64,000 nucleotides of DNA from an uncultured Bacteroides sp. (GCF_963677685.1 NZ_OY782186.1:3100001-3164000); one strand, 5' to 3'. Positions 45,152-53,161 are shown, counted from the first letter of the stretch. The notes: generated from the sequence alone by a model not told the origin. A program made the numbers and translations.

Positions 45152-45754
45152 TCATCTATACATTCTTAAAAACTCTTCTTTCAGAATATTTGCCTGTTTT
45201 TTATTTATAGCTTTGATTAGCTTATATATTGTATTAAATTTGGCATCACTCACAGGATTATTTCGACTTGATCCGTCAAACACATAATGCCAAAAAGGTA
45301 CAACTTCATCATCTGGTTTTGTCTCCAAATATTCAACCATATCTTTCGAATGTTTTTTTATAAAATCTGAAATTTTGTCTCGAAGAAGACCTGTTGCATC
45401 AGCTTCCCAATGTCCTTCTTTGGCTAGATTAAATAGTTTAGGGATAAATTTCTCTTTATTCAAATCATAACTATCAAAAAAGAATCTCACATGTTTATCA
45501 TAACATGAATAAAACGGCATTGCACCTTTCTCATCATCAAATCCATATAAGCTTAAAAAGTCTTCAAATGTATCAGGAAATTCTTTAAAAAAAACAAAAT
45601 AATTATTCTTGCTATAAGCCTCCTTTAAGAAATCAGCCTTTATCTCCATACGGCCTTTAATAGGATTTACGACCTTATCAGATTTATGATCAGCACAACC
45701 ATTGCAAGAAAAAAGAGAAAGACTAATACATAATGTAAGAAATAACATTTTCAT
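45152..45754 (-). CDS. Paralogous candidate immunity lipoprotein (copy A)
   Basis: A 200-residue lipoprotein: signal sequence with Cys at FSC (about residue 17), then NGCADHKSDKVVNPIKGRM. The body contains FVFFKEFPDTFEDFLSLYGF and HYVFDGSSR. It is near-identical to the protein at 46001-46603, differing by scattered substitutions. It starts 2 nt after the stop of a start-less tail, the toxin-immunity layout. Function as immunity is inferred. Confidence 0.7.
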   Translation of the reverse strand: MKMLFLTLCISLSLFSCNGCADHKSDKVVNPIKGRMEIKADFLKEAYSKNNYFVFFKEFPDTFEDFLSLYGFDDEKGAMPFYSCYDKHVRFFFDSYDLNKEKFIPKLFNLAKEGHWEADATGLLRDKISDFIKKHSKDMVEYLETKPDDEVVPFWHYVFDGSSRNNPVSDAKFNTIYKLIKAINKKQANILKEEFLRMYR

Positions 45755-45756
45755 TT

Positions 45757-45905
45757 TTATTGCGGTATTTTATTATTAATAATCCTTTTCACATTCCTAG
45801 CCCCTATGTTTTTAATGAACGCCCTCAATTCTTTAAATTTAGTAGTGCTACCTCCTACAAAACAATTCCCTTTAATTATTCTAGGCATACCCCCCTGATA
45901 TCCTT
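45757..45905 (-). pseudogene. Rhs tail remnant upstream of lipoprotein copy A
   Basis: Open codons read MPRIIKGNCFVGGSTTKFKE and continue to KRIINNKIPQ, ending with TAA at 45757-45759. It lacks a start and an Rhs core and is a more decayed copy of the tail at 46606-46797. Confidence 0.6.
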
Positions 45906-46000
45906 TCCACACAAATCATTGTTTCTTCACCACATCATTGTTCCAACCTGTTTTTCCTTCATAAAATTAAATAAACACTCATTATATTTCATACAAAAAA

Positions 46001-46603
46001 TCATTCATACATTCTTAAAAACTCTTCTTTCAAAATATTTGCCTGCTTTTTATTTATAGCTTTGATTAGTTTATATATTGTGTCAAAATTCGCATTATTC
46101 GTTGTATCATTTCGGCTAGATCCGTCAAACACATAATGCCAAAAATGTGAGACTTCATTTTCAGGTTTTGTCTCTAAATATTCAACCATATCTTTCGAAT
46201 GATTTTTCATAAAAATTAAAATGTTCTCTTGAAGCACCGATGTTGCATCAGCCTCCCAATGCCCTTCTTTGCCTAGATTAAATAGTTTAGGGATAAATTT
46301 CTCTTTATTCAAATCATAACTATAAAAAAAAGATCTCACATGCTTATCATAACATGAATAAAGCGGCATTGCACCCTTTTCATCATCAAATCCATATAAG
46401 CTTAAAAAATCGGCAAATGTATCAGGAAATTCTTTAAAAAAAACAAAATAATTATTCTTGCTATAAGCTTCCTTTAATAAATCAGCCTTTATCTCCATAC
46501 GACCTTTAATAGGATTTGCGACCTTATCAAGCTTATGATCTGCACAACCATTGCAAGAAAAAAGAGAAAGACTAATACATAATGTAAAAAATAACATTTT
46601 CAT
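46001..46603 (-). CDS. Paralogous candidate immunity lipoprotein (copy B)
   Basis: A 200-residue lipoprotein of the same family as 45152-45754, with the same signal sequence and Cys. Copy differences are mostly single-residue changes, such as DKVVNP to DKVANP, plus a more variable stretch near residues 127-135. Both frames are intact, so selection seems to maintain both. It follows the Rhs tail remnant by 2 nt. Confidence 0.7.
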   Translation of the reverse strand: MKMLFFTLCISLSLFSCNGCADHKLDKVANPIKGRMEIKADLLKEAYSKNNYFVFFKEFPDTFADFLSLYGFDDEKGAMPLYSCYDKHVRSFFYSYDLNKEKFIPKLFNLGKEGHWEADATSVLQENILIFMKNHSKDMVEYLETKPENEVSHFWHYVFDGSSRNDTTNNANFDTIYKLIKAINKKQANILKEEFLRMYE

Positions 46604-46605
46604 CT

Positions 46606-46880
46606 TTATTGCGGTATTTTATTATTAATAATCCTTTTCACATTCCTAGTCCCTATGTTTTTAATAAGCATCCTCAGTTCTTTAAATTTTGGAGTGCTAG
46701 CTCCTACAAAACAATTCCCTTTTATTATTCCAGGTATATTGCACCCTTTGGTATCCTGTCCAGTATTTCCAACATGATATAATATTTTTCGCTCTTTTAA
46801 TACTTATAAAAATCTCAAATCCACATACCTATTAGATCTATATACTTCATCGGATTATTCAAATAACAGGCATATGATTG
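46606..46880 (-). pseudogene. Rhs core remnant followed by DUF5675-like tail
   Basis: Codons near 46816-46875 read QSYACYLNNPMKYIDLIGMW, a decayed Rhs core (ISPYAYCANNPLKYIDPDG), ending in TGA. From about 46797 a second stretch reads VLKERKILYHVGNTGQDTKG, then CNIPGIIKGNCFVGASTPKF and ends KRIINNKIPQ at 46606. The pattern H-x-G-N-T-x-x-D-T-x-G-C recalls DUF5675/L,D-transpeptidase-like tails, from memory only. The junction between core and tail is broken. Confidence 0.6.
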
Positions 46881-46881
46881 G

Positions 46882-47301
46882 CTATTTTAATCGACACATA
46901 ATCGGTAAATAATATTCTACTCTTACGGCTTTCCCTTTCCGTTTTCCCGGTATCCATTTTGGCATGGATCGTATTACCCGGATAACTTCTTCATCCATAA
47001 GAGAATCAAGGCTTTGTATTACTTTAACATCAACAATTTCCCCATTTTCAGTTATTACAAATCGACAAATTACTCTGCCCTGTATGCTCGTTTCAGCATA
47101 TATTTCAGGAAAAACGAAACAGTCTTTTACATAAACGAGTAAAGAATCATATCCACCTTTAAATACAGGCATAGAATCAGTTTCCATCACTTGATATATC
47201 TTGCAATTTATAGAATCACTATTTTTATGGCTCTGTTGGAAGTCATCCGCAAATAATGAAAAGCACACAAATATTCCAAATATTATAAAGATATTCCTCA
47301 T
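46882..47301 (-). CDS. Short TonB C-terminal domain protein
   Basis: A 139-residue exported protein (signal peptide ending FADDF). Residues about 60-135 form a TonB C-terminal domain: GGYDSLLVYVKDCFVFPEIY, IQGRVICRFVITENGEI and IRSMPKWIPGKRKGKAVRVE. It lacks the membrane anchor and Pro-rich spacer of true TonB. Its ATG overlaps the stop of the Rhs toxin fragment by 4 bp (ATGA), so it occupies the immunity-gene position. Confidence 0.72.
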   Translation of the reverse strand: MRNIFIIFGIFVCFSLFADDFQQSHKNSDSINCKIYQVMETDSMPVFKGGYDSLLVYVKDCFVFPEIYAETSIQGRVICRFVITENGEIVDVKVIQSLDSLMDEEVIRVIRSMPKWIPGKRKGKAVRVEYYLPIMCRLK

Positions 47302-47957
47302 ATTATTCGATATTTTGAATTGTTTTCATTAATAGATTTATTTATAATATCAAATAAATACCTATTTAAATCCGTACCTCCTGAAGCATATTTATGAGAA
47401 GCTTTCAATCTATCGCCGTTAGTTAAGATATAAATCAATGCATGCCCATTTACTTCATGACTATACGTCTGCGCCCTTCCTCCTTCAGATAAATTTGAAT
47501 TTACAATAACGATAACATTGTTGTTTGTTGAATTTTGAAGCCTTTTCTTATCTGGGAAAAGAATCTTCCCTAAAAAAACTGTTTCTCCTGTCGATGTACC
47601 AACACCTTTCCCATTATCATTGCCAACAAAATTCGTTTTCCTATTGCCTATGACAGGTTGCAACTTACGACCATCGGCAGCATACATGTACATATTTACG
47701 CCTTGGTCTAGAGCATTATTTATCATAATGCTTCGAGGCAAATTTAGTAAATTATACATAACTCCTACTATTCCTTTATTTAAATCTTGCGTTAAACTAC
47801 CATTCAAGTCATAATAATATTCTTTTCCTGCATTGGAGTTATTCTTGAAATTCATAGACGCCGATAAAGTAACGTTTTCTCCCATATCATCAGCTTTGAG
47901 TAGTTGATTCCCCGCATAAAGCATACATACTATACCCCAAAGCCCTAGCAGCCCCAA
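47298..47957 (-). pseudogene. Rhs/YD fragment fused to HExxGH toxin tip, core missing
   Basis: A 219-codon frame. Residues about 14-113 parallel the YD-repeat part of the 42559 gene (YAGNQLLKADDMGENVTLSA, RKLQPVIGNRKTNFVGN). It then jumps directly to a tip (DNGKGVGTSTGETV) without the conserved Rhs core, so the core was deleted. The tip holds SHEVNGHAL with HEVNGH at 167-172, an HExxGH-like metal site that may be a peptidase. No proper 5' part of an Rhs gene exists, so it is probably not delivered. Confidence 0.65.
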
Positions 47958-48368
47958 ACGTTTTTATCGCACCATTTTCCGTCCAAAAGGAACTATGTTT
48001 TAACTCTTAAAATATCTATCATTCCAAAAATCTCACTTCCTATAAGACTTCCGCTGAAATCAATAAAGTATCCCTATTTAACAAAAATTCTTTATCAGTA
48101 TATTCTTAAGTAATTCGGAATTATGTTTTAAATAAATCACTAAAATAGTCATTTTCAACTCTAACATTTGCAATATTGTTCCAACAGCCATTGCTATCTT
48201 TACATGACCATCTTCGACGACAGAAATAAAGGATAGTTAGCATTAAATAATAGTACTATAGATAAAGTCATGAAACAACAGAACTAGATCATAAATCTAA
48301 AGATAACTGTATAACCCAAAATTAGATAAAATACACAATATATGCTTAAATAGCTACTCAAAGGGCGG
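47958..48368. other. Non-coding end of the Rhs island
   Basis: About 410 bp of AT-rich DNA. A few codons just above 47957 may be YD-repeat remains, but stops interrupt all frames. No RNA gene, repeat or clear promoter is seen. Confidence 0.5.
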
Positions 48369-48563
48369 CTAAAAAAACAGCCAGATAACAACTCCCAACA
48401 TGATTACAACTGTAACCAATCCAATAATGTAGTTCTCCACATCATAGCTTCCAGCCCAGGTGCCATCAAAGTTTCCCTCAATTTCATTCCGCAAACTTGT
48501 TTTACAGCCTTTCAATAGCCAACGAATAAAACCACCTATAAATTTTGCAAACTCAATAGACAT
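48369..48563 (-). CDS. Small single-span membrane protein
   Basis: A 64-residue protein with an amphipathic start (MSIEFAKFIGGFIRWLLKGCK), a polar middle (NEIEGNFDGTWAGSYDVEN) and a C-terminal membrane helix (YIIGLVTVVIMLGVVIWLFF). Not recognised as a family. Composition argues for a real gene over a chance frame. Confidence 0.5.
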   Translation of the reverse strand: MSIEFAKFIGGFIRWLLKGCKTSLRNEIEGNFDGTWAGSYDVENYIIGLVTVVIMLGVVIWLFF

Positions 48564-48610
48564 AACGATTTAATAAGAATTCATCTCTATTCCTAGCATT
48601 TAATTTACTC

Positions 48611-48969
48611 CTATAACAACCATAACAGTAAAGCCATAGAGCCGATATAATAACCAACATAAAATATATAACCGAATATATTCTTCAAAAGACTTTCTCC
48701 TTTATATTTATTGCAGATTTGATCTACGTTTTTCTTATAGTAACGGAAATTTAGAATGATCAAAATAGCCATATATATATATATAAATATACTAATATTA
48801 TTGATGTAGTAAAATTTAAATGAAATAAAGAATTATTTAAGACGCCCCAAAAAGTAATCGTATTTACAAATTCTATAATAGTAACCATCGCTGATGAAAC
48901 GAACAATGGAGCTTGATGTTTTATCAATTTATTAAACCTATAATCTTTATAAAAAAAATAATTAATCAT
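48611..48969 (-). pseudogene. Membrane protein gene interrupted at a (TA)7 tract
   Basis: The first frame (48969-48760) gives MINYFFYKDYRFNKLIKHQA and two membrane helices, then runs into the TA repeat and stops. In another frame, directly after the repeat, codons read MAILIILNFRYYKKNVDQIC and continue KNIFGYIFYVGYYIGS to a TAG at 48611-48613. Joined, they make about 119 residues with four helices. A change of repeat length would restore the frame. Confidence 0.6.
48771..48785. repeat. (AT)7 dinucleotide tract inside the membrane protein gene
   Basis: Fifteen bases of alternating A and T lie exactly where the two coding halves shift frame. Such tracts slip readily and can act as on-off switches. 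Confidence 0.75.
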
Positions 48970-49341
48970 AATTTTTAAGGCAATAAATATACTATATCGG
49001 AAGCTTTACTATTTCTGTTTCACAAAACAAAATGCCTGTAACTCTATTCCAAAACATGATCCAAGTAATCTCTAACAATCGCTCAGGTATCCAGAATCTT
49101 TCTTGAGATAATTCTAACTATAAGTATATATTAAATTTTTATCAAAAATGCTCTTAATACTGTGACAAATCTAGTAAATTATATGTAATCCCCTACTTAT
49201 ATTTGAATAAATTATAAATCTAACAATAAATAATCAAGCAAAAGAAAACAAAACACAGATATCATTCATGCTGATATACATAAAAATTGATCTCTGATTG
49301 AAAGAATAACACTCCAACACCTTCCCTAATAACTACAAGAG
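48970..49341. other. AT-rich spacer between Rhs island and HU-like gene
   Basis: About 370 bp without a supported gene or structured repeat. A few codons near 49170-49200 resemble YD-repeat remains but are too short to call. Confidence 0.45.
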
Positions 49342-49373
49342 TTTGCATCTCCTCTCATTTTTTCGTACCTTTA
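49342..49373 (+). promoter_or_regulatory. Candidate promoter of the HU-like gene
   Basis: TTTG at 49342-49345, 20 bp, then TACCTTTA at 49366-49373, one base off TAnnTTTG. Transcription from about 49380 would include the palindromic repeats and give a leader of about 210 nt. Confidence 0.5.
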
Positions 49374-49391
49374 TGGGCGAAAAAGTTCTCA

Positions 49392-49451
49392 TTTCCCACA
49401 TGGAAACCAGCCAGTTTCCACATGGGAAGCCGCCGGTTTCCGCATGGAGAG
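49392..49451 (+). repeat. Three TTTCC-CATGG-type repeats in the leader of the HU-like gene
   Basis: TTTCCCACATGGAAAC (49392-49407), GTTTCCACATGGGAA (49414-49428) and GGTTTCCGCATGGAGAG (49435-49451). The first two can each fold on themselves (TTTCC/GGAAA; TTCC/GGAA). They could be RNA hairpins or autoregulatory DNA sites. Confidence 0.75.
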
Positions 49452-49591
49452 CGCAGAGACCACAAACGAGAAACGAAGACCTCCTACCCTGATTTCTACT
49501 TAATAAAGCCGTTACCATCGCTTAGAAGTGCCGTTCATTTACAAAGTTTAATGCATTAAGCAGAAATGATTAACCATATAAAATAAGAAAG

Positions 49592-50185
49592 ATGGCAGCT
49601 GAATATGATTTTATGAAAAAGCCGAGTTCAAAAGAGGAGGCTGAGAAACAACCACTTTACCCGCGTATTGTATCGAAAGGAACAATCTCTTCTAAAAAAC
49701 TAATAAATGAAATAGCGGAAGCATCAAGCTTCACCAAGGGGGATTTGGAGGGTGTATTATGTGCGCTCTCGAATAAAATAGCTTATTATCTCGCTGAGGG
49801 CTATCACGTAGAACTCGGGGATATGGGCTTTTTTTCTGCTAGACTGAAAGCGCGCCCCGTAATGGATAAAAAGGAGATTCGTTCGCACTCGATCTGCTTT
49901 GACAATGTAAATTTTCGGGCATCAAAAAACTTTCGCAACAAGTCATGTGGAAATTTGGAACGAGCTAAATATGGATTCCGGCACTCTAATAATTTACCTG
50001 AAGAGAGTCGAAAAAGCCGACTGGAAGCATATCTTAATACGCACCCGTTCATCACTCGGATGGAATATTCTCAAATTAGCGGACTGTTAAAGGGAAAAGC
50101 ATTGAAAGAACTAAATATGCTCATCAGCGAAGGATATCTCAAGTCTTTAGGAAAAGGAAGCCATAAAGTATATGTCAAAGCATGA
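49592..50185 (+). CDS. HU-like DNA-binding protein (HU-HIG type)
   Basis: A 197-residue protein. Residues about 1-120 follow the Bacteroidales HU-HIG pattern: FMKKPSSKEEAEKQPLYPRI, KKLINEIAEASSFTKGD and YHVELGDMGFFSARLKARPV. The C-terminal 70 residues (SRKSRLEAYLNTHPFITRME, KALKELNMLISEGYLKSLG) look like a winged-helix tail. It should bend or coat DNA. A repeat-rich leader precedes it. Confidence 0.88.
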   Translation: MAAEYDFMKKPSSKEEAEKQPLYPRIVSKGTISSKKLINEIAEASSFTKGDLEGVLCALSNKIAYYLAEGYHVELGDMGFFSARLKARPVMDKKEIRSHSICFDNVNFRASKNFRNKSCGNLERAKYGFRHSNNLPEESRKSRLEAYLNTHPFITRMEYSQISGLLKGKALKELNMLISEGYLKSLGKGSHKVYVKA

Positions 50186-50223
50186 AAAGAGTGATCACGG
50201 CACTAGAAATGCAACTTTTTTTA

Positions 50224-50231
50224 TACCTTTG
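50224..50231 (+). promoter_or_regulatory. -7 element for the DUF5063 operon
   Basis: TACCTTTG, 18 bp upstream of the ATG at 50250. It lies inside the longer frame starting at 50172, so that frame is unlikely to be the true protein. Confidence 0.65.
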
Positions 50232-50249
50232 CCCATCAATTCCTTTTTT

Positions 50250-50852
50250 ATGAAAACAGAAAGTCAAGTTATATTCGATAGAAATGTTGTGGAGTTTGTG
50301 ACTGTTGCTGCTGAATTTTGTGGCTTCTTAGAAAGAGCCGAGAGCATGAAACGCAGCCATTTCGTTGACACCACTCTCAAGATACTTCCCTTACTCTACC
50401 TTAAAGCGTCGTTGATCCCTGAGTGTGAAATGATTAACGACGATGAACCGGAAACGTTTGTCACTGAAGAGGTCTATGAGATATTGCGCATGAACATCGC
50501 ATCGGTTTTAGCTGAGAAAGATGATTATCTAGAGGTCTTTTTACCGGATATGCCTTACAGCGATACACCGCTAAAAAAATGTATATCTGAAGATCTGGCT
50601 GATATCTATCAGGATATTAAAAATTTCATTTTCGTCTTCCAACTTGGATTAAATGAAACAATGAATGATGCTTTGGTTACTTGTAAAGAGAACTTCAGCA
50701 TTTTCTGGGGACAAAGACTGGTAAATACGTTGCGGGCACTACACAACTTGAAATATAATCCGGATATCGAAGAGGAAGAAGAGGGAGAACACGATGAACA
50801 TGAAGGATGTGATTGCCACGATCATCACCATCATAATCACGACGATGAATAA
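50250..50852 (+). CDS. DUF5063 domain protein with His/Asp-rich tail
   Basis: Met at 50250 (MKTESQVIFDRNVVEF) gives 200 residues. The helical body (EFCGFLERAESMKRSHFVD, LKILPLLYLKASLIPECE) fits the DUF5063 family as I recall it. The last about 30 residues are acidic, then HDEHEGCDCHDHHHHNHDDE, a possible metal-binding tail. It lies 5 bp before the exonuclease gene, so both are co-transcribed. Function unknown. Confidence 0.82.
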   Translation: MKTESQVIFDRNVVEFVTVAAEFCGFLERAESMKRSHFVDTTLKILPLLYLKASLIPECEMINDDEPETFVTEEVYEILRMNIASVLAEKDDYLEVFLPDMPYSDTPLKKCISEDLADIYQDIKNFIFVFQLGLNETMNDALVTCKENFSIFWGQRLVNTLRALHNLKYNPDIEEEEEGEHDEHEGCDCHDHHHHNHDDE

Positions 50853-50857
50853 AAAAT

Positions 50858-51517
50858 ATGATTATAAAAAGAAATATATCGAAAGAAGAGATAACCAAAT
50901 TGTCCAAAGCTGCCTTTCCGGGAAAGATATATGTTATCGGCACCGAAACGGAAGCAGAGAAAGCTGTGGCTTATCTTTCTTCTCAGAAAATACTTGGTAT
51001 TGACAGCGAAACACGACCTTCATTCGTTAAGGGACAATCACACAAAGTAGCGTTGCTACAGATTTCCTCTGATGAGAATTGTTTCTTATTCCGTTTGAAC
51101 CAGACTGGATTAACGAAATCACTCATCCATCTGTTGGAAAATCCGGACGTTACTAAAGTAGGACTTTCCCTACGTGATGATTTTATGATGCTTCGCAAAC
51201 GCTCTCCTTTAAAACAACAGGCTTGCATCGACTTGCAAGATATTGTGCACCTTATTGGCATTGAGGATAAAAGTTTGCAAAAAATATATGCAATTCTGTT
51301 TAAGGAGAAAATATCAAAATCACAACGCTTATCTAATTGGGAAGCTGAAATACTTAGCGAAGCACAGAAGCTATATGCAGCCACGGATGCTTGGGCATGC
51401 CTAAAAATATACCATTTGCTACAAGAGTTAAAAGCAACCAATACTTTTGAGGTGGAACCTCTACCCGAAGAGACTGCCAATACTGAAGAGCCGAACCAAC
51501 AACCACAACAAAAATAA
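50858..51517 (+). CDS. 3'-5' exonuclease (DEDDy, RNase D-like)
   Basis: A 219-residue single-domain exonuclease. DEDDy residues: LGIDSETRPSF (Asp, Glu), VGLSLRDDFMML (Asp) and YAATDAWACLKIY (Tyr-x3-Asp). There is no HRDC domain, so it is a minimal form. The substrate may be RNA or DNA 3' ends. It sits between DUF5063 and the rRNA methyltransferase in one co-directional set. Confidence 0.9.
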   Translation: MIIKRNISKEEITKLSKAAFPGKIYVIGTETEAEKAVAYLSSQKILGIDSETRPSFVKGQSHKVALLQISSDENCFLFRLNQTGLTKSLIHLLENPDVTKVGLSLRDDFMMLRKRSPLKQQACIDLQDIVHLIGIEDKSLQKIYAILFKEKISKSQRLSNWEAEILSEAQKLYAATDAWACLKIYHLLQELKATNTFEVEPLPEETANTEEPNQQPQQK

Positions 51518-51532
51518 TTCATAACCCAAACT

Positions 51533-52717
51533 ATGTCATATAAGAAAGTATATCTTAAACCTCGAAAAGAAGAGTCGCTAAAAAGATTTCACCCATGGAT
51601 TTTTTCAGGGGCAATAGCTCATTTCGATGAACAACCGGAAGAAGGTGAAATTGTAGAAATATACACTTCGGGAAACGAGTTTATTGCAGAAGGACATTAC
51701 CAGATAGGCAGTATTGCCGTGAGGGTACTTTGCTTTCAACAGAAAGAGATTAATCATGACTTCTGGGTGCGCAAGTTGCAAATAGCATATGATTTACGTA
51801 AAAGCATTGGTGTGGCAGGGAATCCGGACAACAATACATATCGTTTGGTTCACGGAGAAGGAGATAATCTGCCAGGATTAATCATCGATATCTATGCTGA
51901 CACAGCTGTGATGCAGGCACACTCTGCCGGAATGCATCTCGACCGGATGGAGATTGCCGAGGCTATAACGGAAGTTATGGGTGAGACAATACAAAATATC
52001 TATTATAAATCGGAAACAACGCTCCCGTTTAAAGCAGACCTATTCCCTGAAAATGGTTTCCTAAAAGGCGGCAGCAGTGACAATATAGCCAAAGAATACG
52101 GGCTACAATTTCATGTAGACTGGTTGAAAGGGCAGAAAACAGGCTTCTTTGTAGACCAACGTGAAAACCGTGCTCTCTTGGAAAGATATGCCAAAAATCG
52201 CTCGGTGCTGAACATGTTTTGCTATACAGGCGGATTCTCTTTCTACGCTATGCGTGGTGGAGCGAAGCTTGTGCACTCAGTAGACAGTTCTGCCAAAGCT
52301 GTATCGCTAACAGAGCAAAATGTAAAATTGAATTTCCCTGATGATGAGCGCCATACAGCTTATGCAGAAGATGCATTTAAGTATCTTGACAGGATGGGCG
52401 ATCAGTATGACTTAATCATACTAGATCCTCCGGCTTTCGCTAAACATAAGGATGCATTGCGAAACGCTTTACAAGGATATCGCAAGCTGAATGCCAAGGC
52501 ATTTGAGAAAATCAAACCGGGAGGTATCTTGTTCACTTTCTCCTGCTCACAGGTGGTGACTAAAGATAATTTCCGGACAGCAGTTTTCACCGCAGCAGCC
52601 ATGTCCGGCCGTAGTGTACGCATATTACATCAACTGACCCAACCGGCTGATCACCCTGTAAACATTTACCATCCGGAAGGAGAATATCTCAAAGGATTGG
52701 TATTGTATGTAGAATAA
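51533..52717 (+). CDS. RlmI-like 23S rRNA cytosine-C5 methyltransferase
   Basis: A 394-residue protein of the COG1092 class. The N-terminal PUA domain is seen at residues 1-75 (KPRKEESLKRFHPWIFSGAI). The catalytic domain has NMFCYTGGFSFYAMRGGA (SAM loop), VDSSAKAVSLTEQN and ILDPPAFAKHK (DPPxF motif). It most likely methylates 23S rRNA, as RlmI or the related RlmK-type enzymes do; the exact position is inferred. It is the last gene of the set from 50250. Confidence 0.9.
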   Translation: MSYKKVYLKPRKEESLKRFHPWIFSGAIAHFDEQPEEGEIVEIYTSGNEFIAEGHYQIGSIAVRVLCFQQKEINHDFWVRKLQIAYDLRKSIGVAGNPDNNTYRLVHGEGDNLPGLIIDIYADTAVMQAHSAGMHLDRMEIAEAITEVMGETIQNIYYKSETTLPFKADLFPENGFLKGGSSDNIAKEYGLQFHVDWLKGQKTGFFVDQRENRALLERYAKNRSVLNMFCYTGGFSFYAMRGGAKLVHSVDSSAKAVSLTEQNVKLNFPDDERHTAYAEDAFKYLDRMGDQYDLIILDPPAFAKHKDALRNALQGYRKLNAKAFEKIKPGGILFTFSCSQVVTKDNFRTAVFTAAAMSGRSVRILHQLTQPADHPVNIYHPEGEYLKGLVLYVE

Positions 52718-52796
52718 AAGAGAACTAAAGGTATAAATAAAGTTAATGACAGGCATTTATTTAGTATATTATTATGTTATAAAGCATAAAACAGCT

Positions 52797-52804
52797 TATA
52801 TTTG
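52797..52804 (+). promoter_or_regulatory. -7 element of the candidate small RNA
   Basis: TATATTTG, a perfect TAnnTTTG match, about 7 bp before the presumed RNA start. Confidence 0.6.
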
Positions 52805-52810
52805 CACTGT

Positions 52811-52876
52811 GTTTTTCATGGTATTAGATTTAAGGTTTTAAAGATTGGTTGTCGCGATGACAATCAATTTTTTTTT
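52811..52876 (+). ncRNA. Candidate small RNA ending in a strong terminator
   Basis: A promoter at 52797-52804 is followed by 33 nt (GTTTTTCATGGTATTAGATT onward), then a stem ATTGGTTGTC (52844-52853) / GACAATCAAT (52859-52868) with one G-U pair, loop GCGAT, and nine Ts. No frame of useful length lies inside. The first half resembles a leader or sRNA sequence I have seen repeatedly in Bacteroides genomes, but I cannot name it. Confidence 0.6.
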
Positions 52877-52893
52877 GCCCCTACCTCCCCTCT
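52869..52893 (+). repeat. Left 25-bp direct repeat flanking the acyltransferase segment
   Basis: Eight Ts, GCCCCTACCTCCCCTCT. It recurs at 54228-54252 with one difference (C to T at the eighth base after the Ts). Confidence 0.75.
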
Positions 52894-53019
52894 CTACAAG
52901 TTTCATATTGATCATCACAAACAAAGTAATCCAAGCCGAATCAGAATTAGCGCATTTTTAAGCAGAAATGAAATTCAATGACAATCCGAAACTAGGGTAT
53001 TGTAATGAATTAATTTATT

Positions 53020-53066
53020 GCTATCTTTGAAGGCAGTATTAATATTTAGACATTCGACTAAGTCCA
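53020..53066 (-). mobile_element. IS-end-like remnant
   Basis: GCTATCTTTGAAGGCAG and the following TTTAGACATTCGACTAAG match the region upstream of the IS3 orfA remnant (39425-39480) with several differences. No transposase sequence adjoins it here. Confidence 0.4.
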
Positions 53067-53161
53067 AATATAAATAATAAAGTACACAAAACGCAGGTAT
53101 TACCATATAAACAGCATACTATTAGTCATTTTTACAAACTCAAATATCACTTTATATATAC

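Larger units (their letters stand above)
45152..46750 (-). repeat. Tandem duplication of a tail-plus-lipoprotein unit, period 849 bp
   Basis: The lipoprotein starts are 849 bp apart (45754 and 46603). Similarity covers both coding frames and about 130 bp upstream of each, including the toxin tail ends. This points to duplication of the whole cassette end, not only the lipoprotein gene. Confidence 0.8.

Noticed and set aside
39425..53066. Composite transposon bounded by the two IS-end-like remnants
   Set aside because: Both remnants have the same orientation, are decayed, and the stretch between contains core operons, so they are independent scars.
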